DNA of 64,000 nucleotides from Fundidesulfovibrio terrae (GTDB lineage Bacteria; Desulfobacterota; Desulfovibrionia; Desulfovibrionales; Desulfovibrionaceae), in NCBI RefSeq assembly GCF_022808915.1, contig NZ_JAKZFS010000002.1, forward strand, positions 124,001-188,000, in the 5' to 3' direction. Position numbers and translations under genes: made by a program. Within the stretch, counting starts at the first letter, position 1. Each line of letters opens with the position of its first letter. Under the pieces are notes generated by a model. It did no database searches and had not been told where the DNA came from. It saw nothing but the letters and a program-made list of their open reading frames with translations. Of the stretch, positions 52,372-61,470 are shown piece by piece.

Positions 52372-53232
52372 ATGTTCGCCATCATAGGCATTATCACGGT
52401 TCTGGGCGCGGTGGTCCTGGGGTATGTTCTGGAGCACGGAAACTTCAGCGTGCTCTGGCAGCCCGCCGAACTGGTGATCATCTTCGGGGCGGCCTTCGGC
52501 TCGCTGGTGCTGGGCTCGCCCAAGGAAGTGGTGATCGGCGCGCTCAAGGGCATCGGAGGCATCTTCGGGTCCGGCAAGACCAGCAAGGCCTTCTTCCTGG
52601 ACATGCTCATCATGCTCTCCATGCTCTTCATGAAGATCCGCCGCGAGGGCCTGGTGGCCATCGAAAAGGACATCGAGGCCCCGGAGTCCAGCCAGATATT
52701 CACCACCTTCCTCAAGGACAAGTCCAACAAGTTCATCGTGGAGTTCGTCTGCGACACCATGCGGGTGTTTTCCACGGTGAACATCGAGCAGCACGAGTTC
52801 GAGAACATCATGGAGGCCGACATCGAGGCCTATTCCCACGAGGCCGTGGGCCCCGCCGGAGCGGTGAACAAGATGGCCGACGCGCTGCCTGGCCTGGGCA
52901 TCGTGGCGGCGGTTCTGGGCGTGGTCATCACCATGGGCGTCATCAGCGAGCCGCCCGAAGTCATCGGCCACCACATCGGCGCGGCGCTGGTGGGCACGTT
53001 CATGGGCGTGCTCATGTGCTACGGCATCGTGGGGCCCATCGCGGCCAACATGGAGACCAAGGCCAAGGAGGGCGAGCACTGCCTGGTGGTGGTGAAGTGC
53101 GCCCTGGCGGCCTTCGTGGGCGGCAACCCCCCGCCCGTGGCCCTGGAGGCAGGCAGGCGGGCCATCCCCAACCACCACCGCCCCAGCTTCGCGGAGCTCG
53201 AGGAAGCGGTGAAGGTGTCCAAGGGCAAGTAG
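52372..53232 (+). CDS. motA: Flagellar motor stator protein MotA, copy 1
   Basis: Inner-membrane ion-channel subunit of 286 residues with four membrane segments. Residues include LWQPAELVIIFGAAFGSLVL, the cytoplasmic loop MKIRREGLVAIEKDIEAPES with the rotor-contacting charges, GLGIVAAVLGVVITMG, HHIGAALVGTFMGVLMCYGIVGPIA and RRAIPNHHRPSFAELEE. The start ATG 52372 follows motB by 20 bases. It is followed after one base by a receiver gene. Confidence 0.95.
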   Translation: MFAIIGIITVLGAVVLGYVLEHGNFSVLWQPAELVIIFGAAFGSLVLGSPKEVVIGALKGIGGIFGSGKTSKAFFLDMLIMLSMLFMKIRREGLVAIEKDIEAPESSQIFTTFLKDKSNKFIVEFVCDTMRVFSTVNIEQHEFENIMEADIEAYSHEAVGPAGAVNKMADALPGLGIVAAVLGVVITMGVISEPPEVIGHHIGAALVGTFMGVLMCYGIVGPIAANMETKAKEGEHCLVVVKCALAAFVGGNPPPVALEAGRRAIPNHHRPSFAELEEAVKVSKGK

Positions 53233-53233
53233 C

Positions 53234-53611
53234 GTGGAGAACATCCGTGTGTTGCTGGCCGAGGACGTGGCCATCCTGCGCAAGGGCTTGAGGGCCATGC
53301 TCTCGGCCTATCCCGACATCGAGATCGCGGGCGAGGCCGAAGACGGCCTGGAGGCCGTGCGCCTGGTCGGGGAAATCTCGCCCGATGTGGTGCTCATGGA
53401 CCTGTCCATGCCGCGCCTGGACGGCATTGGGGCCATCGCCGAGGTCAGGCGGCTTTACCCGGAAACCGGAATCCTGGCCCTGACGGGCTCCGCCGAGGAG
53501 GACCTGGTGCGCAGGACCATGTCGGCCGGGGCCGACGGGTATCTGCTCAAGAACGTCGCGCCGGGCGATCTGGCCCAGGCCATCCGGCAGGCCGCGCGCC
53601 GCAACTCCTGA
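53234..53611 (+). CDS. Stand-alone response-regulator receiver
   Basis: Single receiver domain of 125 residues, like CheY in size but with NarL/FixJ-like sequence: LLAEDVAILRKGLRAML, phospho-acceptor Asp in VVLMDLSMPRLDG (about residue 55), and AGADGYLLKNVAPGDL. No DNA-binding domain remains. GTG start 53234 lies one base after the motA stop, so it is translated with the stator genes. It may be the output partner of the adjacent hybrid kinase (inference). A short AT-rich inverted repeat (AAAAACA/TGTTTTT, about 53610-53630) separates it from the convergent kinase. Confidence 0.92.
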   Translation: MENIRVLLAEDVAILRKGLRAMLSAYPDIEIAGEAEDGLEAVRLVGEISPDVVLMDLSMPRLDGIGAIAEVRRLYPETGILALTGSAEEDLVRRTMSAGADGYLLKNVAPGDLAQAIRQAARRNS

Positions 53612-53642
53612 AAAACAGGTCCATGTTTTTGAGGACGCGACG

Positions 53643-56600
53643 CTAGCCGGTGACGGCCGGGGCCGCGCCGCCATCCGTTTCCACCCCTCCCGGCGATTCC
53701 AGCTCCGCCAGGACCTCAAGGATTTTTTCCGCCAGTTTCGCGGCCAGGGCGGCGTTGCCGTCCTGGCAGGCCGCCTCCAGCATGGCTCCCAGTTCGTTCA
53801 CGCGGTGCGCCCCGAAGGCCATGGACGTCCCTTTCACGTCATGGCCCGCCTTGGCTGCCATGTCGAACTCTCCCGCGGCGACGTGGCCCAGGGCGTCCGA
53901 GGCCCGCTGGCCCACGTAGGCGATGAATTCCTCCTGAAGCGGCTTGAGGGCCTCCCGGACGTCCTCGCCCGGGGAAGGGGCCGGCTCAGGGACATCGCCG
54001 GGCGAGCCCGCGAATTCCGCCACCGCCGCCTGGAGCTGGTCCAGGGGGACGGGCTTGGGCAGGTAGCCGGACATGCCCGCCTCCAGGAACCGTTCACGGT
54101 CCCCGCTCATGGCGTAGGCGGTCAGGGCCACCACCGGAATGCCGGCGGCGGCCTCGCCGCATTCGCCCGCGCGCAGCCTGCGCACCGCCTCCAGCCCGTC
54201 GATCACCGGCATCTGCACGTCCATGAAGACCAGGTCGTACGGCTCACGCGCCAGCGCCTCCAGGGCCTGGCTGCCGTCGGTGACGCAGGCCACGGCGTAG
54301 CCCTGCGAGAGCAGGAATTCCTTAAAGACGTGCCGGTTGACGGTATTGTCCTCGGCCACGAGGATTCTCACGCCCGCCGCCGATTTCCCGGCGGCAGGGA
54401 GCGCGCGCCGGCTGGAGGCGAGGGCGCCGCGGTCGATGCCGAAACGGGCCGTGAACCTGAAGGCGCTGCCCTTTCCGGGCTGGCTTTCCACCCAGATCCT
54501 TCCGCCCATGAGCGCGGCCAGTTCCCGGCTGATGGCCAGGCCGAGGCCGACACCCTGGTACGACTTGGAAAAAGAGGAGTCGGCCTGGCGGAAGCTGTCG
54601 AAGATGACCCCGGTCAGTTCCGGGAGGACGCCGATGCCGGTGTCCTCGACGCTGAAGAGAAGGACGACATCGTCTCCGTCCTGCGGGCTTGCGGGCAGGT
54701 CTCCCAGCCCGTCTTCCAGGGACGTCACGGTGACGTCGATGCGCCCGGAGGCGGTGAACTTGACGGCGTTGCCGACGAGGTTTGCCAGAATCTGGCCCAG
54801 GCGGACCGGGTCGCCGGTGAGGCCGCCGGGAATGCCTGGGGCCAGGTTCACGGCCAGGTCCAGGCCCTTGTCCGCGCAGGCCGCCCGGAAGGTTCCCGCG
54901 GCCCGATTGACCACAACGGCCAGGTCGAAGGGCTTGTCGTCCAGGAAGAGTTTCCCGGCCTCCACCCGCGAGAGGTCCAGCACGTCCCCGATGATTCCCA
55001 GCAGGGTCTGGGCGGATTCGGCGATCATGCGCAGGTGGACGGCGGTCTTGGCCGGATCGGCGTTGCGCTGTGAGAGTTCCGCCAGTCCGAGGATGGCGGA
55101 AATGGGGGTGCGTATCTCGTGGCTCATGTTGGCCAGGAAGTCGGTCTTGGCCTTGCTGGCCGACTGGGCCTGTTCGTGGGCGGCGCGCAGGTCCTCCTCG
55201 CCCTCCTTGAGGCGCGTGATGTCCATGACGGAGATGAGCACCCGGTCCATGGACTGCTCGGAGCCGGGCAGGGGGCGCAGGCCCACGATGGTGTGCCGCA
55301 TGCGCCCGCCGATGGTCCTGAAGGTGGATTCGTAGCCGCAGGACGGCGCTCCCGCCCGGAATACGCCGCTCCCCCTGAGGAGCCCGAACGACTGGGGGAG
55401 GACGATGCGGTCCAGGTTGGCCAGCAGTTCGGCCTTGGAGGCGGCTCCAGCCATCTCCACCGCCGCCGGGTTGGCGTCCAGGACCCTGACCATGCCCAGG
55501 AGGTCGGCCGCGAAGTCCGGCTTGCGCTTGGCCAGGGCCGTGACGTCGTCCACGGAGGCCATCTCGGGAGAGGCCAGGAACTGCAGGAGCGAAGCGAGGT
55601 TCACCTCCAGGAAGGCCACGGGGGAGTTCATGAACAGGCTGCGGTACCGGGCTTCGCTGTTGCGCAGGCGGGCGTTGGCCGCTTCCAGCGCGGCCGTGCG
55701 CACCCCGACGCGGTTTTCCAGCTCCAGGTTGAGTTCTTCCAGCTCGTGCTTCGATGCGGCCAGCGCTCCTGCTGTGGCCCGCTGCGTGGCCGCGGCCTCC
55801 CGCAGCCCGGAGATGCCCGCGTCCAGAGCGTCGAGGGTGTCGGCCCAGGCCGAGGCCAGGATCGCCGTTTCGCCGGGATTGCGCTGCGCAAGCCCGCGTA
55901 GCTGCCTGGCGGTTTCCGGCCCCGCGCCGTCGATGAGGTTGAAGTCCCGCGCCTTGGCCGCCAGGTCCAGGATAGGACGGGTGAGCTTCTGGGTCATGAT
56001 CGCGGCCAGCGCGGCGCCGGCCGCGAACACCAGGAGCAGGGCGTAGCCCAGCCGCCTGGCCAGGGTCACGGCGGGCTCGGCCAGTTCGTCCTGCTCCATG
56101 ATGATGCCCAGCTCCCAGCCCATTCCGGGAAGGAACAGGGCCTGGGCCACGTATCCGCCCTGCCCGTCGTTCCAGGAGAAATGAGAGGGGGACTCGAGAT
56201 TGGCCAGGGCGACCCTCAGTTCATTTTCATGGGCGTCCAGCACGGCCCGGGCGTTCCCCGTCGGTACAAGAAGGAACGAGGCCCCGTTGGCTTCCAGGAC
56301 GAACATGCGTCCGGTCCGGCCAAGGCTGACCCGGGACAGGGAGTCGAGCAGGCCCCGGACCATGTGCAGCCTGTCCTGGGTGGCCCGGGAGGCCAGGTGC
56401 TCATAATCGACGCTCACGCCCAGGTACCATCCCCATTGCGCGAAGGTGGTGATGCAGGCCAGATGCCTGGCCGCGACTCCGGCGGCGCTCGTGGGCCATT
56501 GGACGAGCAGCGTGTCCCAGCCGTCGCGGTCTGCGATGCTCGCGGCGAATTCCAGCGCCCCGATCCCCGAGTCCCCCTTGATGTCGCGCCAGTTGCGCCC

Positions 56601-57026
56601 GGCCAGGGACTGGTCCGTGTGGAACAGTCCGGAGAGGTTCTTGTCGAAGATGAAGAAGTCGTGCCCGGTGCGTTCGCTGATCCGGGCCGCCGCGGCCAGA
56701 ACGTCGCGCTGGGCTGCTTCCGTGGATTTCCCCGCGGCCTGGGCTGAGGCGTACTGTTCTTCGAGGGCGCCCACGAACAGGGCCAGGTCCGATTTGAGTC
56801 CGGTCCGCTGTTCCTTGATGAGCCTGGTTCGGTTGCTCGCCTGGTCTTCGTGGCGGTCGCGCAGGAGGCTGGCCGCCATGGTGAGCGTCTGGGACAGGCG
56901 CTCCTGCTGCTCCGCCAACTGGCTGCCGGAGTAGGAGTACCAGATCAGCCCGAAGGCGCTGGCCGCCGACGCGGCCATGATGGCCGTCACCAGGAAGAGG
57001 ACCCGGCTCTTGAGCGAAGAAGGCAT
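53643..57026 (-). CDS. Hybrid sensor kinase: Cache-PAS-HisKA-HATPase-REC-HPt
   Basis: A complete phosphorelay in one 1127-residue membrane protein. It has a membrane helix (about 8-31), periplasmic Cache-like sensor (about 32-320, with FFIFDKNLSGLFHTDQSLAG and WGWYLGVSVDYEHL), and a second helix (about 325-345). Then come a HAMP-like linker, coiled coil (about 405-455) and a PAS-like domain (about 455-605). HisKA has His636 (FLANMSHEIRTPISAILGLA); the ATPase has NLVGNAVKFT and DTGIGV, GVGLGLAIS. The receiver carries Asp936 (VFMDVQMPVIDG) and an HPt domain carries His1062 (AGHDVKGTSMAFG). Start ATG 57026. It lies between two stator pairs and is seven bases from motB2. Confidence 0.94.
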   Translation of the reverse strand: MPSSLKSRVLFLVTAIMAASAASAFGLIWYSYSGSQLAEQQERLSQTLTMAASLLRDRHEDQASNRTRLIKEQRTGLKSDLALFVGALEEQYASAQAAGKSTEAAQRDVLAAAARISERTGHDFFIFDKNLSGLFHTDQSLAGRNWRDIKGDSGIGALEFAASIADRDGWDTLLVQWPTSAAGVAARHLACITTFAQWGWYLGVSVDYEHLASRATQDRLHMVRGLLDSLSRVSLGRTGRMFVLEANGASFLLVPTGNARAVLDAHENELRVALANLESPSHFSWNDGQGGYVAQALFLPGMGWELGIIMEQDELAEPAVTLARRLGYALLLVFAAGAALAAIMTQKLTRPILDLAAKARDFNLIDGAGPETARQLRGLAQRNPGETAILASAWADTLDALDAGISGLREAAATQRATAGALAASKHELEELNLELENRVGVRTAALEAANARLRNSEARYRSLFMNSPVAFLEVNLASLLQFLASPEMASVDDVTALAKRKPDFAADLLGMVRVLDANPAAVEMAGAASKAELLANLDRIVLPQSFGLLRGSGVFRAGAPSCGYESTFRTIGGRMRHTIVGLRPLPGSEQSMDRVLISVMDITRLKEGEEDLRAAHEQAQSASKAKTDFLANMSHEIRTPISAILGLAELSQRNADPAKTAVHLRMIAESAQTLLGIIGDVLDLSRVEAGKLFLDDKPFDLAVVVNRAAGTFRAACADKGLDLAVNLAPGIPGGLTGDPVRLGQILANLVGNAVKFTASGRIDVTVTSLEDGLGDLPASPQDGDDVVLLFSVEDTGIGVLPELTGVIFDSFRQADSSFSKSYQGVGLGLAISRELAALMGGRIWVESQPGKGSAFRFTARFGIDRGALASSRRALPAAGKSAAGVRILVAEDNTVNRHVFKEFLLSQGYAVACVTDGSQALEALAREPYDLVFMDVQMPVIDGLEAVRRLRAGECGEAAAGIPVVALTAYAMSGDRERFLEAGMSGYLPKPVPLDQLQAAVAEFAGSPGDVPEPAPSPGEDVREALKPLQEEFIAYVGQRASDALGHVAAGEFDMAAKAGHDVKGTSMAFGAHRVNELGAMLEAACQDGNAALAAKLAEKILEVLAELESPGGVETDGGAAPAVTG

Positions 57027-57033
57027 GGAATGT

Positions 57034-57792
57034 CTAGTTCACGACCCGGTAGTTCATGACTTCCGGCCGGTGGAAATAGAACTCGACCCTGCGGTTGAGC
57101 GCCTCGCCCTCCGGGGTCAGGGCCGGGGAGAGGGGGAGGGTGTCGGAGTAGGCGATCGCCCGGATGCGGTTGGGGGCAATGGCCTTGTCCGCGAGCACGG
57201 CCCGGACAACCGCCCCGGCGCGCGCTCCCGAGAGCTCCCAGTTGGAGGGGAATGTCCCGGCCTTGTACTCGCCTGGAACGGCGTGGCCGCGCACCACCAG
57301 GTACAGGTTGAACGTCTTGAGTACATCCTGGACTTCCTTGACCACCTTGACGGCCTGCGGGGACAGTTCGGCGGAACCCGCCTTGAACATGAGGTCGTTG
57401 TTGACCCGCAGGAGCACCCCGGTGTCGTCGGAGCTGACTCCGGAGCTCTGCTTGAGGAAGGGGTCCTCGGTGATGATCTTCTTGAAGCGCATGGCGATGG
57501 CGTACCGGGCCGCCTGCTCCTCGGAGAGCTGCTGCTGCTTCACGTCGGGGCTGCCCATGAGGGCGGAGTTGGGGTCGGGGCTGACCTTGCCCAGGTTGGT
57601 GTCGGCCTTGAAGTAGGTCTCCAGGGCTTTCTGCACGTCCTTGGGCACGATGTTGAGTATCCACATGAGCAGGAAGAAGGCCATCATGGCCGTCACGAAG
57701 TCGGCGTAGGCCACCTTCCAGCTGCCGCCGTGGAATTTGGGAGGACGCCGGGAGCTCGCGCGGATGGGGGTGGATGCGTGTTTTGCGGCCAT
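57034..57792 (-). CDS. motB: Flagellar motor stator protein MotB, copy 2 (unusual OmpA domain)
   Basis: Second MotB, 252 residues. One membrane helix with ion-binding Asp31 (WKVAYADFVTAMMAFFLLMWIL) is intact. The OmpA-like domain (about 110-245) reads LYLVVRGHAVPGEYKAG where MotB1 has IEGHTDAYTYAG, so the TD of the peptidoglycan-binding GHTD motif is missing; NWELSGARAGAVVRA and LNRRVEFYFH are kept. Start ATG 57792. It follows motA2 directly on the same strand (stop and start four bases apart) and precedes the hybrid kinase, so all may share a transcript. Confidence 0.92.
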   Translation of the reverse strand: MAAKHASTPIRASSRRPPKFHGGSWKVAYADFVTAMMAFFLLMWILNIVPKDVQKALETYFKADTNLGKVSPDPNSALMGSPDVKQQQLSEEQAARYAIAMRFKKIITEDPFLKQSSGVSSDDTGVLLRVNNDLMFKAGSAELSPQAVKVVKEVQDVLKTFNLYLVVRGHAVPGEYKAGTFPSNWELSGARAGAVVRAVLADKAIAPNRIRAIAYSDTLPLSPALTPEGEALNRRVEFYFHRPEVMNYRVVN

Positions 57793-57795
57793 GGT

Positions 57796-58641
57796 CTAAC
57801 CCCGGATCATGCGCTCCATCTCTTCGAAGGTGGGGCGGTAGAAGTCCGGCACGGAGCGGCGGCCGAATTCCAGGGCGATCATGGGGGTGGCCCCGTGGGC
57901 CGTGCCGGAGATGGTGGCCCGGATGACGCCGAAGAACGCCTCGCGTTCCTGGGAGCGGTTTTCCAGCTTGGTGGCCATGGGGCCCACGAACCCGTAGCAC
58001 ATGAGCACGCCCAGGAACGTGCCCACCAGGGCCGCGCCGATGGAGTGGCCCAGCTCGTCGGGCGGGGCGGTGATCTTCTGCATGGTGAGCACCACGCCCA
58101 GCACCGCCGCCACGATGCCCAGGCCCGGCAGGGACTCGGCCACCTTGGAGATGTTGTGGGCCGGAAGCGAGGCCAGCGTGTGCATGGACTCCATGTCCGC
58201 ATGCATGATGCCCTCGATCTCGGCGGGCTCGCCCGTGACCAGGTACACCCGGAAGGTGTCGCAGATGAAGCGCACCACCTGGGAGTCGTCGCGGATGCGC
58301 CGATGGGTGGAGAAGATGGCGCTGGACTCGGGGTGCTCGATGTCGTTCTCCACGCTGGCCAGACCCTCGCGCCGGATCTTGATGAGCAGGCGGGCCAGCA
58401 GGCTCAAGACTTCCAGGTAGTCGTCGCGGCCGTAGTGCTTGCCTGAGAACACGTCGCCCAGGTGACTCAGCAACAGCGACAGGGTGGTCTTGGTGGAGGC
58501 GATGAGCAGCGACCCCAGGGCCGCTCCGCCGATGACCAGTATCTCCGCCGGCTGCAGGAGCACGCCGAACTTGCCCCCCGCCACCCAGTAGCCGCCGGCC
58601 ACGCAGCACACGACCACCAGGATTCCAAGAATAGCCGTCAT
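57796..58641 (-). CDS. motA: Flagellar motor stator protein MotA, copy 2
   Basis: Second MotA, 281 residues, four membrane segments. LLQPAEILVIGGAALGSLLI, RREGLASVENDIEHPES, GLGIVAAVLGVVLTMQ, HSIGAALVGTFLGVLMCYGFVGP and RRSVPDFYRPTFEEMERM match copy 1 closely in layout. The start ATG 58641 overlaps the stop of the PilZ-like gene (ATGA), so the two are coupled; the frame is open further upstream but that part has no family similarity. Confidence 0.94.
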   Translation of the reverse strand: MTAILGILVVVCCVAGGYWVAGGKFGVLLQPAEILVIGGAALGSLLIASTKTTLSLLLSHLGDVFSGKHYGRDDYLEVLSLLARLLIKIRREGLASVENDIEHPESSAIFSTHRRIRDDSQVVRFICDTFRVYLVTGEPAEIEGIMHADMESMHTLASLPAHNISKVAESLPGLGIVAAVLGVVLTMQKITAPPDELGHSIGAALVGTFLGVLMCYGFVGPMATKLENRSQEREAFFGVIRATISGTAHGATPMIALEFGRRSVPDFYRPTFEEMERMIRG

Positions 58642-59237
58642 GATTGCTCCTCGCCCCCCTGGCACGGATTGGTCAGGGCGGTCTCAATCTCGGTGAGCAG
58701 GTTGTCCATGTCCAGTCCGCCGCAGGGGCGTCCGGGCGCGATGGCCACCCCCCGGGAGATGTTGTCGCACCAGTGGGCCAGGGCGGAGACGCCGCAGGCT
58801 TGTGCGTCCAGGAAATCCAGGGACTTCTCCAGCCGCGAGCCCACCGCGAAGCGCACGAAACGTGATCCCAGAAACAGCGCGCCGTTTTTCTCGGCCACCC
58901 GGACGAGATCGTTATAGGTGAACACCGAGAGCACCCCGTAGGGGTCGTCGGCCGAGGGATCCCAGAGCTGGAGGTAGCTGAAACAGGCCTTGGCCGACAG
59001 AAGCTTGTCGATGGCCTCCTGGGGGATGGAGGCCAGCAGGCCGAAACCCCGGATGGACAGGTCGGACAGGACCATGCGCCCGGAGCCCAGCCGCGAGGAC
59101 AGCAGGTGCGGCCGGCCAAGCTCCTCGGCCGACAGGCGCACGTAGTTCTTGCAGGGACAGAACCAGACCGCGATCTCCCTGACGTAGGAGCCGGGGACTT
59201 CAACCCTGTAGTCAGCCCGTCTGTTCGATGACTCCAC
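58638..59237 (-). CDS. PilZ-like protein coupled to the second stator
   Basis: Product of about 199 residues. An early RRADYRVEVPG and later LSDLSIRGFGLL correspond to the RxxxR and (D/N)xSxxG motifs of PilZ, the c-di-GMP receptor domain, although the match is loose. The second half (about 100-199) has FSYLQLWDPSADDPYGVLSV and a Cys/Gly-rich end. The GTG at 59237 with GGGAG seven bases before is preferred. The longer alternative from ATG 59393 adds 52 residues of low-quality sequence and would overlap the divergent gene. Translationally coupled to motA2, so a brake or modifier of stator function is a fair guess. Confidence 0.6.
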   Translation of the reverse strand: MESSNRRADYRVEVPGSYVREIAVWFCPCKNYVRLSAEELGRPHLLSSRLGSGRMVLSDLSIRGFGLLASIPQEAIDKLLSAKACFSYLQLWDPSADDPYGVLSVFTYNDLVRVAEKNGALFLGSRFVRFAVGSRLEKSLDFLDAQACGVSALAHWCDNISRGVAIAPGRPCGGLDMDNLLTEIETALTNPCQGGEEQS

Positions 59238-59342
59238 CGCGACGCTCCCGGTTCCATGCTTGGTTTGCTTGCCGTTTCGAGGCTTACACCGCCGTGAAGC
59301 CTCAAGGCAAGGCGGTTCTAGTGTTGGCGGCGCAGAAGAGGA

Positions 59343-59370
59343 TTGTTTCTTGGCGGCAAGGATGTATAGA
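59343..59370 (+). promoter_or_regulatory. Possible promoter of the PP2C-STAS-RsbW operon
   Basis: TTGTTT (59343-59348), 16 bases, TATAGA (59365-59370). It would start transcription a few bases before the ATG at 59383, which makes ATG 59392 a credible alternative start. Confidence 0.4.
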
Positions 59371-59382
59371 TCGGCGTGAGAG

Positions 59383-61470
59383 ATGCCCCACATGCCCCAC
59401 GACCCGTCATCGCCGCTCGCCCCGCCTGCGCAGTCCGCCGCCCGGGACCTGTTGCCACTGGCCAGGGCGCTGGCCGCCAGCGAGGCCCTCGCCAGCCTCG
59501 TGCTGGACCGTTCCGGGCGCGTGCTCTCGGCCAGCCCCGGCGCTGCGTCGCTCTTTGGCCTGCCGGGGCCGCCCCCGCCCGGTCAGCCCGCCGTGGAGCT
59601 TCTGCCCGGCCAAAGCCGGGCGAGCTTCCTGGAGCTCCTGCGCGTCGCGCAGGAGCTCGGCGAAGCCCGCACCGCGCTTCTGCGCCTGGGCGGCACCGAC
59701 GACCAGCCCCGCATGGCCGCCGCCTCCATGCTGCCGGTGCCCGGCGGGGAACCGGGCGAGGACGCGCCCGCCCTGGCCTTCCTGGCCCGCGACATCACCG
59801 GCGAGCACGAGCAGACCGAACGCCTGCGGCGCGGCACTCTGGAGGTCATCCGGCTCAACGCCGAGTTGCGCACCATGTCCGTGTCCAGGGAGCTCGCCCT
59901 GCAATCCCTGGAGGAGCTTTCCGGCAGGCTCAAGGGGGTGCTGGAGGCCGCTTCCCGGGTGGTCATCGTGGCCATCAGCCAAAGCGGGATCATCACCATG
60001 TTCAACCCCGGCGCGGCCAACCTGCTGGGGTTCGCCGCCGCCGAGATGGAAGGGCTGGAAACCCCCCTGGCCTTCCTGGACGAAGAGGAGCTTTCGGCGC
60101 GCGGCAAGGCGCTCGGCTTGGCCGACGGCCGGACCTACGCCGGGGTAGGGGTGGTCATGGCCCTGGCCCGGTCAGGGCGCAGGGATTCCGGCGAATGGAC
60201 CCTGGTCCGCAAGGACGGCGGCCGTTTCGCGGCGGAGCTGGCCCTGTCGGCCATAGAGGGCCCACACGGGGTGGAGGGCTACTTGATCGTGGGCGTGGAC
60301 GTGTCCGGGCGCAAGCAGGCCGAGGAGGCCATGCGCGAGCGGGAAGCCCGGCTGCGGGCCATCCTGGACGGGGCCGCCGACGGCATCATCACGGTGGAGC
60401 GGGGCGGGCGCATCGAAACCCTGAACCGCGCCGCAGAGGCCATGTTCGGCTACACAAGCGCCGAGATGGCGGGTCGCTCCCTGGACCTGATCGCTCCCGC
60501 GGCCCTGAACGCGCCTCCGCCTCGCGCGGGCGCGTCCGCCCGGGAGGTCATGGGGCTCAGGCAGGACGGGACGGGTTTCCCCATGGAACTCTCCATGAGC
60601 ACGGTGGATCTGCCCTCCAGGACCATATCCATCTGCATCGTGCGCGACATCACCGCCCGGCGCAAGGCCGAGGAGGCGCAGCGGCTTTTCACCAGGCGCC
60701 TCGCCGAACAGCAGGCGTCGCTTGAGCGCGACCTCAAGGCCGCGGCCGAGATCCAGAAGAGCCTCCTGCCCAAGGACCTGGCCCCGGATTCCCGCTACGA
60801 GGCCCGGTGGCTCTTCGAGCCCAGCGCTACCATCGGCGGGGACATCTTCAACATCCTCACCCTGGGGCCGGACCACATCGGGGCCTACATGCTCGACGTG
60901 AGCGGGCACGGGGTGCCCTCGGCGCTGGTGGCGGCGGCCGCCGCCCAGGCCCTGCAGTTCCATTCTCGCGCCGGGTACGGGCCCGACAAGGTGCTGGCCG
61001 CGCTGGACGCGGAGTTTCCCCTCACCCGTTTCGACCGCTACTTCTCCATGTTCTACTGCATCGCCGATCTGGAGGCGGGCTCCATCAGCTATTCCAACGC
61101 CGGGCACCCCCCGCCGCTTTTGGTCCGGGCCTCGGGAGGCGTCGAGGAACTGGACGCGGGAGGCACGGTGGTGGGCCTGGGAGGGCTGCTGCCCTTCGAA
61201 ATCGGACTGGTCGAAGTCCGACCCGGGGACATGCTGGCTGTCTACACCGACGGCCTGACGGAATTCGAGGACAGAAGGGGTCGCCGCTTCGGCGTCAAGC
61301 GCCTGCGGCGCTGGCTGGACGGATGCGCGGGACTGGGCGCGGACGAGGCTCTTTCCGGACTGCGCCGCGAGATCAAGGCTTTCGGGGGCAAGGCGAGTCC
61401 TCAGGACGACCTGTCCGTGCTGTTGGTAAGGTTCGGGAGGGGGATCCCCCCGGACGGGAGGAATCCATGA
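59383..61470 (+). CDS. PAS-PAS-PAS-SpoIIE/RsbU-type serine phosphatase
   Basis: Sensor phosphatase that dephosphorylates a STAS-type anti-sigma antagonist. In 695 residues: three PAS-like domains (about 30-140, 185-310 and 320-430), a coiled-coil linker (about 430-460), then a PP2C SpoIIE domain (about 470-690). The metal-binding Asp residues are in TIGGDIFN (Asp487), MLDVSGHGVPSAL (Asp505), YTDGLTEFED (Asp623) and SPQDDLSVLLV (Asp676). No membrane segment, so it senses a cytoplasmic signal. Start ATG 59383 or 59392. The stop overlaps the STAS gene start (ATGA). Confidence 0.93.
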   Translation: MPHMPHDPSSPLAPPAQSAARDLLPLARALAASEALASLVLDRSGRVLSASPGAASLFGLPGPPPPGQPAVELLPGQSRASFLELLRVAQELGEARTALLRLGGTDDQPRMAAASMLPVPGGEPGEDAPALAFLARDITGEHEQTERLRRGTLEVIRLNAELRTMSVSRELALQSLEELSGRLKGVLEAASRVVIVAISQSGIITMFNPGAANLLGFAAAEMEGLETPLAFLDEEELSARGKALGLADGRTYAGVGVVMALARSGRRDSGEWTLVRKDGGRFAAELALSAIEGPHGVEGYLIVGVDVSGRKQAEEAMREREARLRAILDGAADGIITVERGGRIETLNRAAEAMFGYTSAEMAGRSLDLIAPAALNAPPPRAGASAREVMGLRQDGTGFPMELSMSTVDLPSRTISICIVRDITARRKAEEAQRLFTRRLAEQQASLERDLKAAAEIQKSLLPKDLAPDSRYEARWLFEPSATIGGDIFNILTLGPDHIGAYMLDVSGHGVPSALVAAAAAQALQFHSRAGYGPDKVLAALDAEFPLTRFDRYFSMFYCIADLEAGSISYSNAGHPPPLLVRASGGVEELDAGGTVVGLGGLLPFEIGLVEVRPGDMLAVYTDGLTEFEDRRGRRFGVKRLRRWLDGCAGLGADEALSGLRREIKAFGGKASPQDDLSVLLVRFGRGIPPDGRNP

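Noticed and set aside
57034-58641. The second MotA/MotB pair as an ExbB/ExbD or TolQ/TolR pair
   Set aside because: The product lengths, the four-helix MotA layout with the RREGL...ENDIE cytoplasmic loop and the OmpA-like end of MotB2 fit stators, not Exb/Tol proteins.
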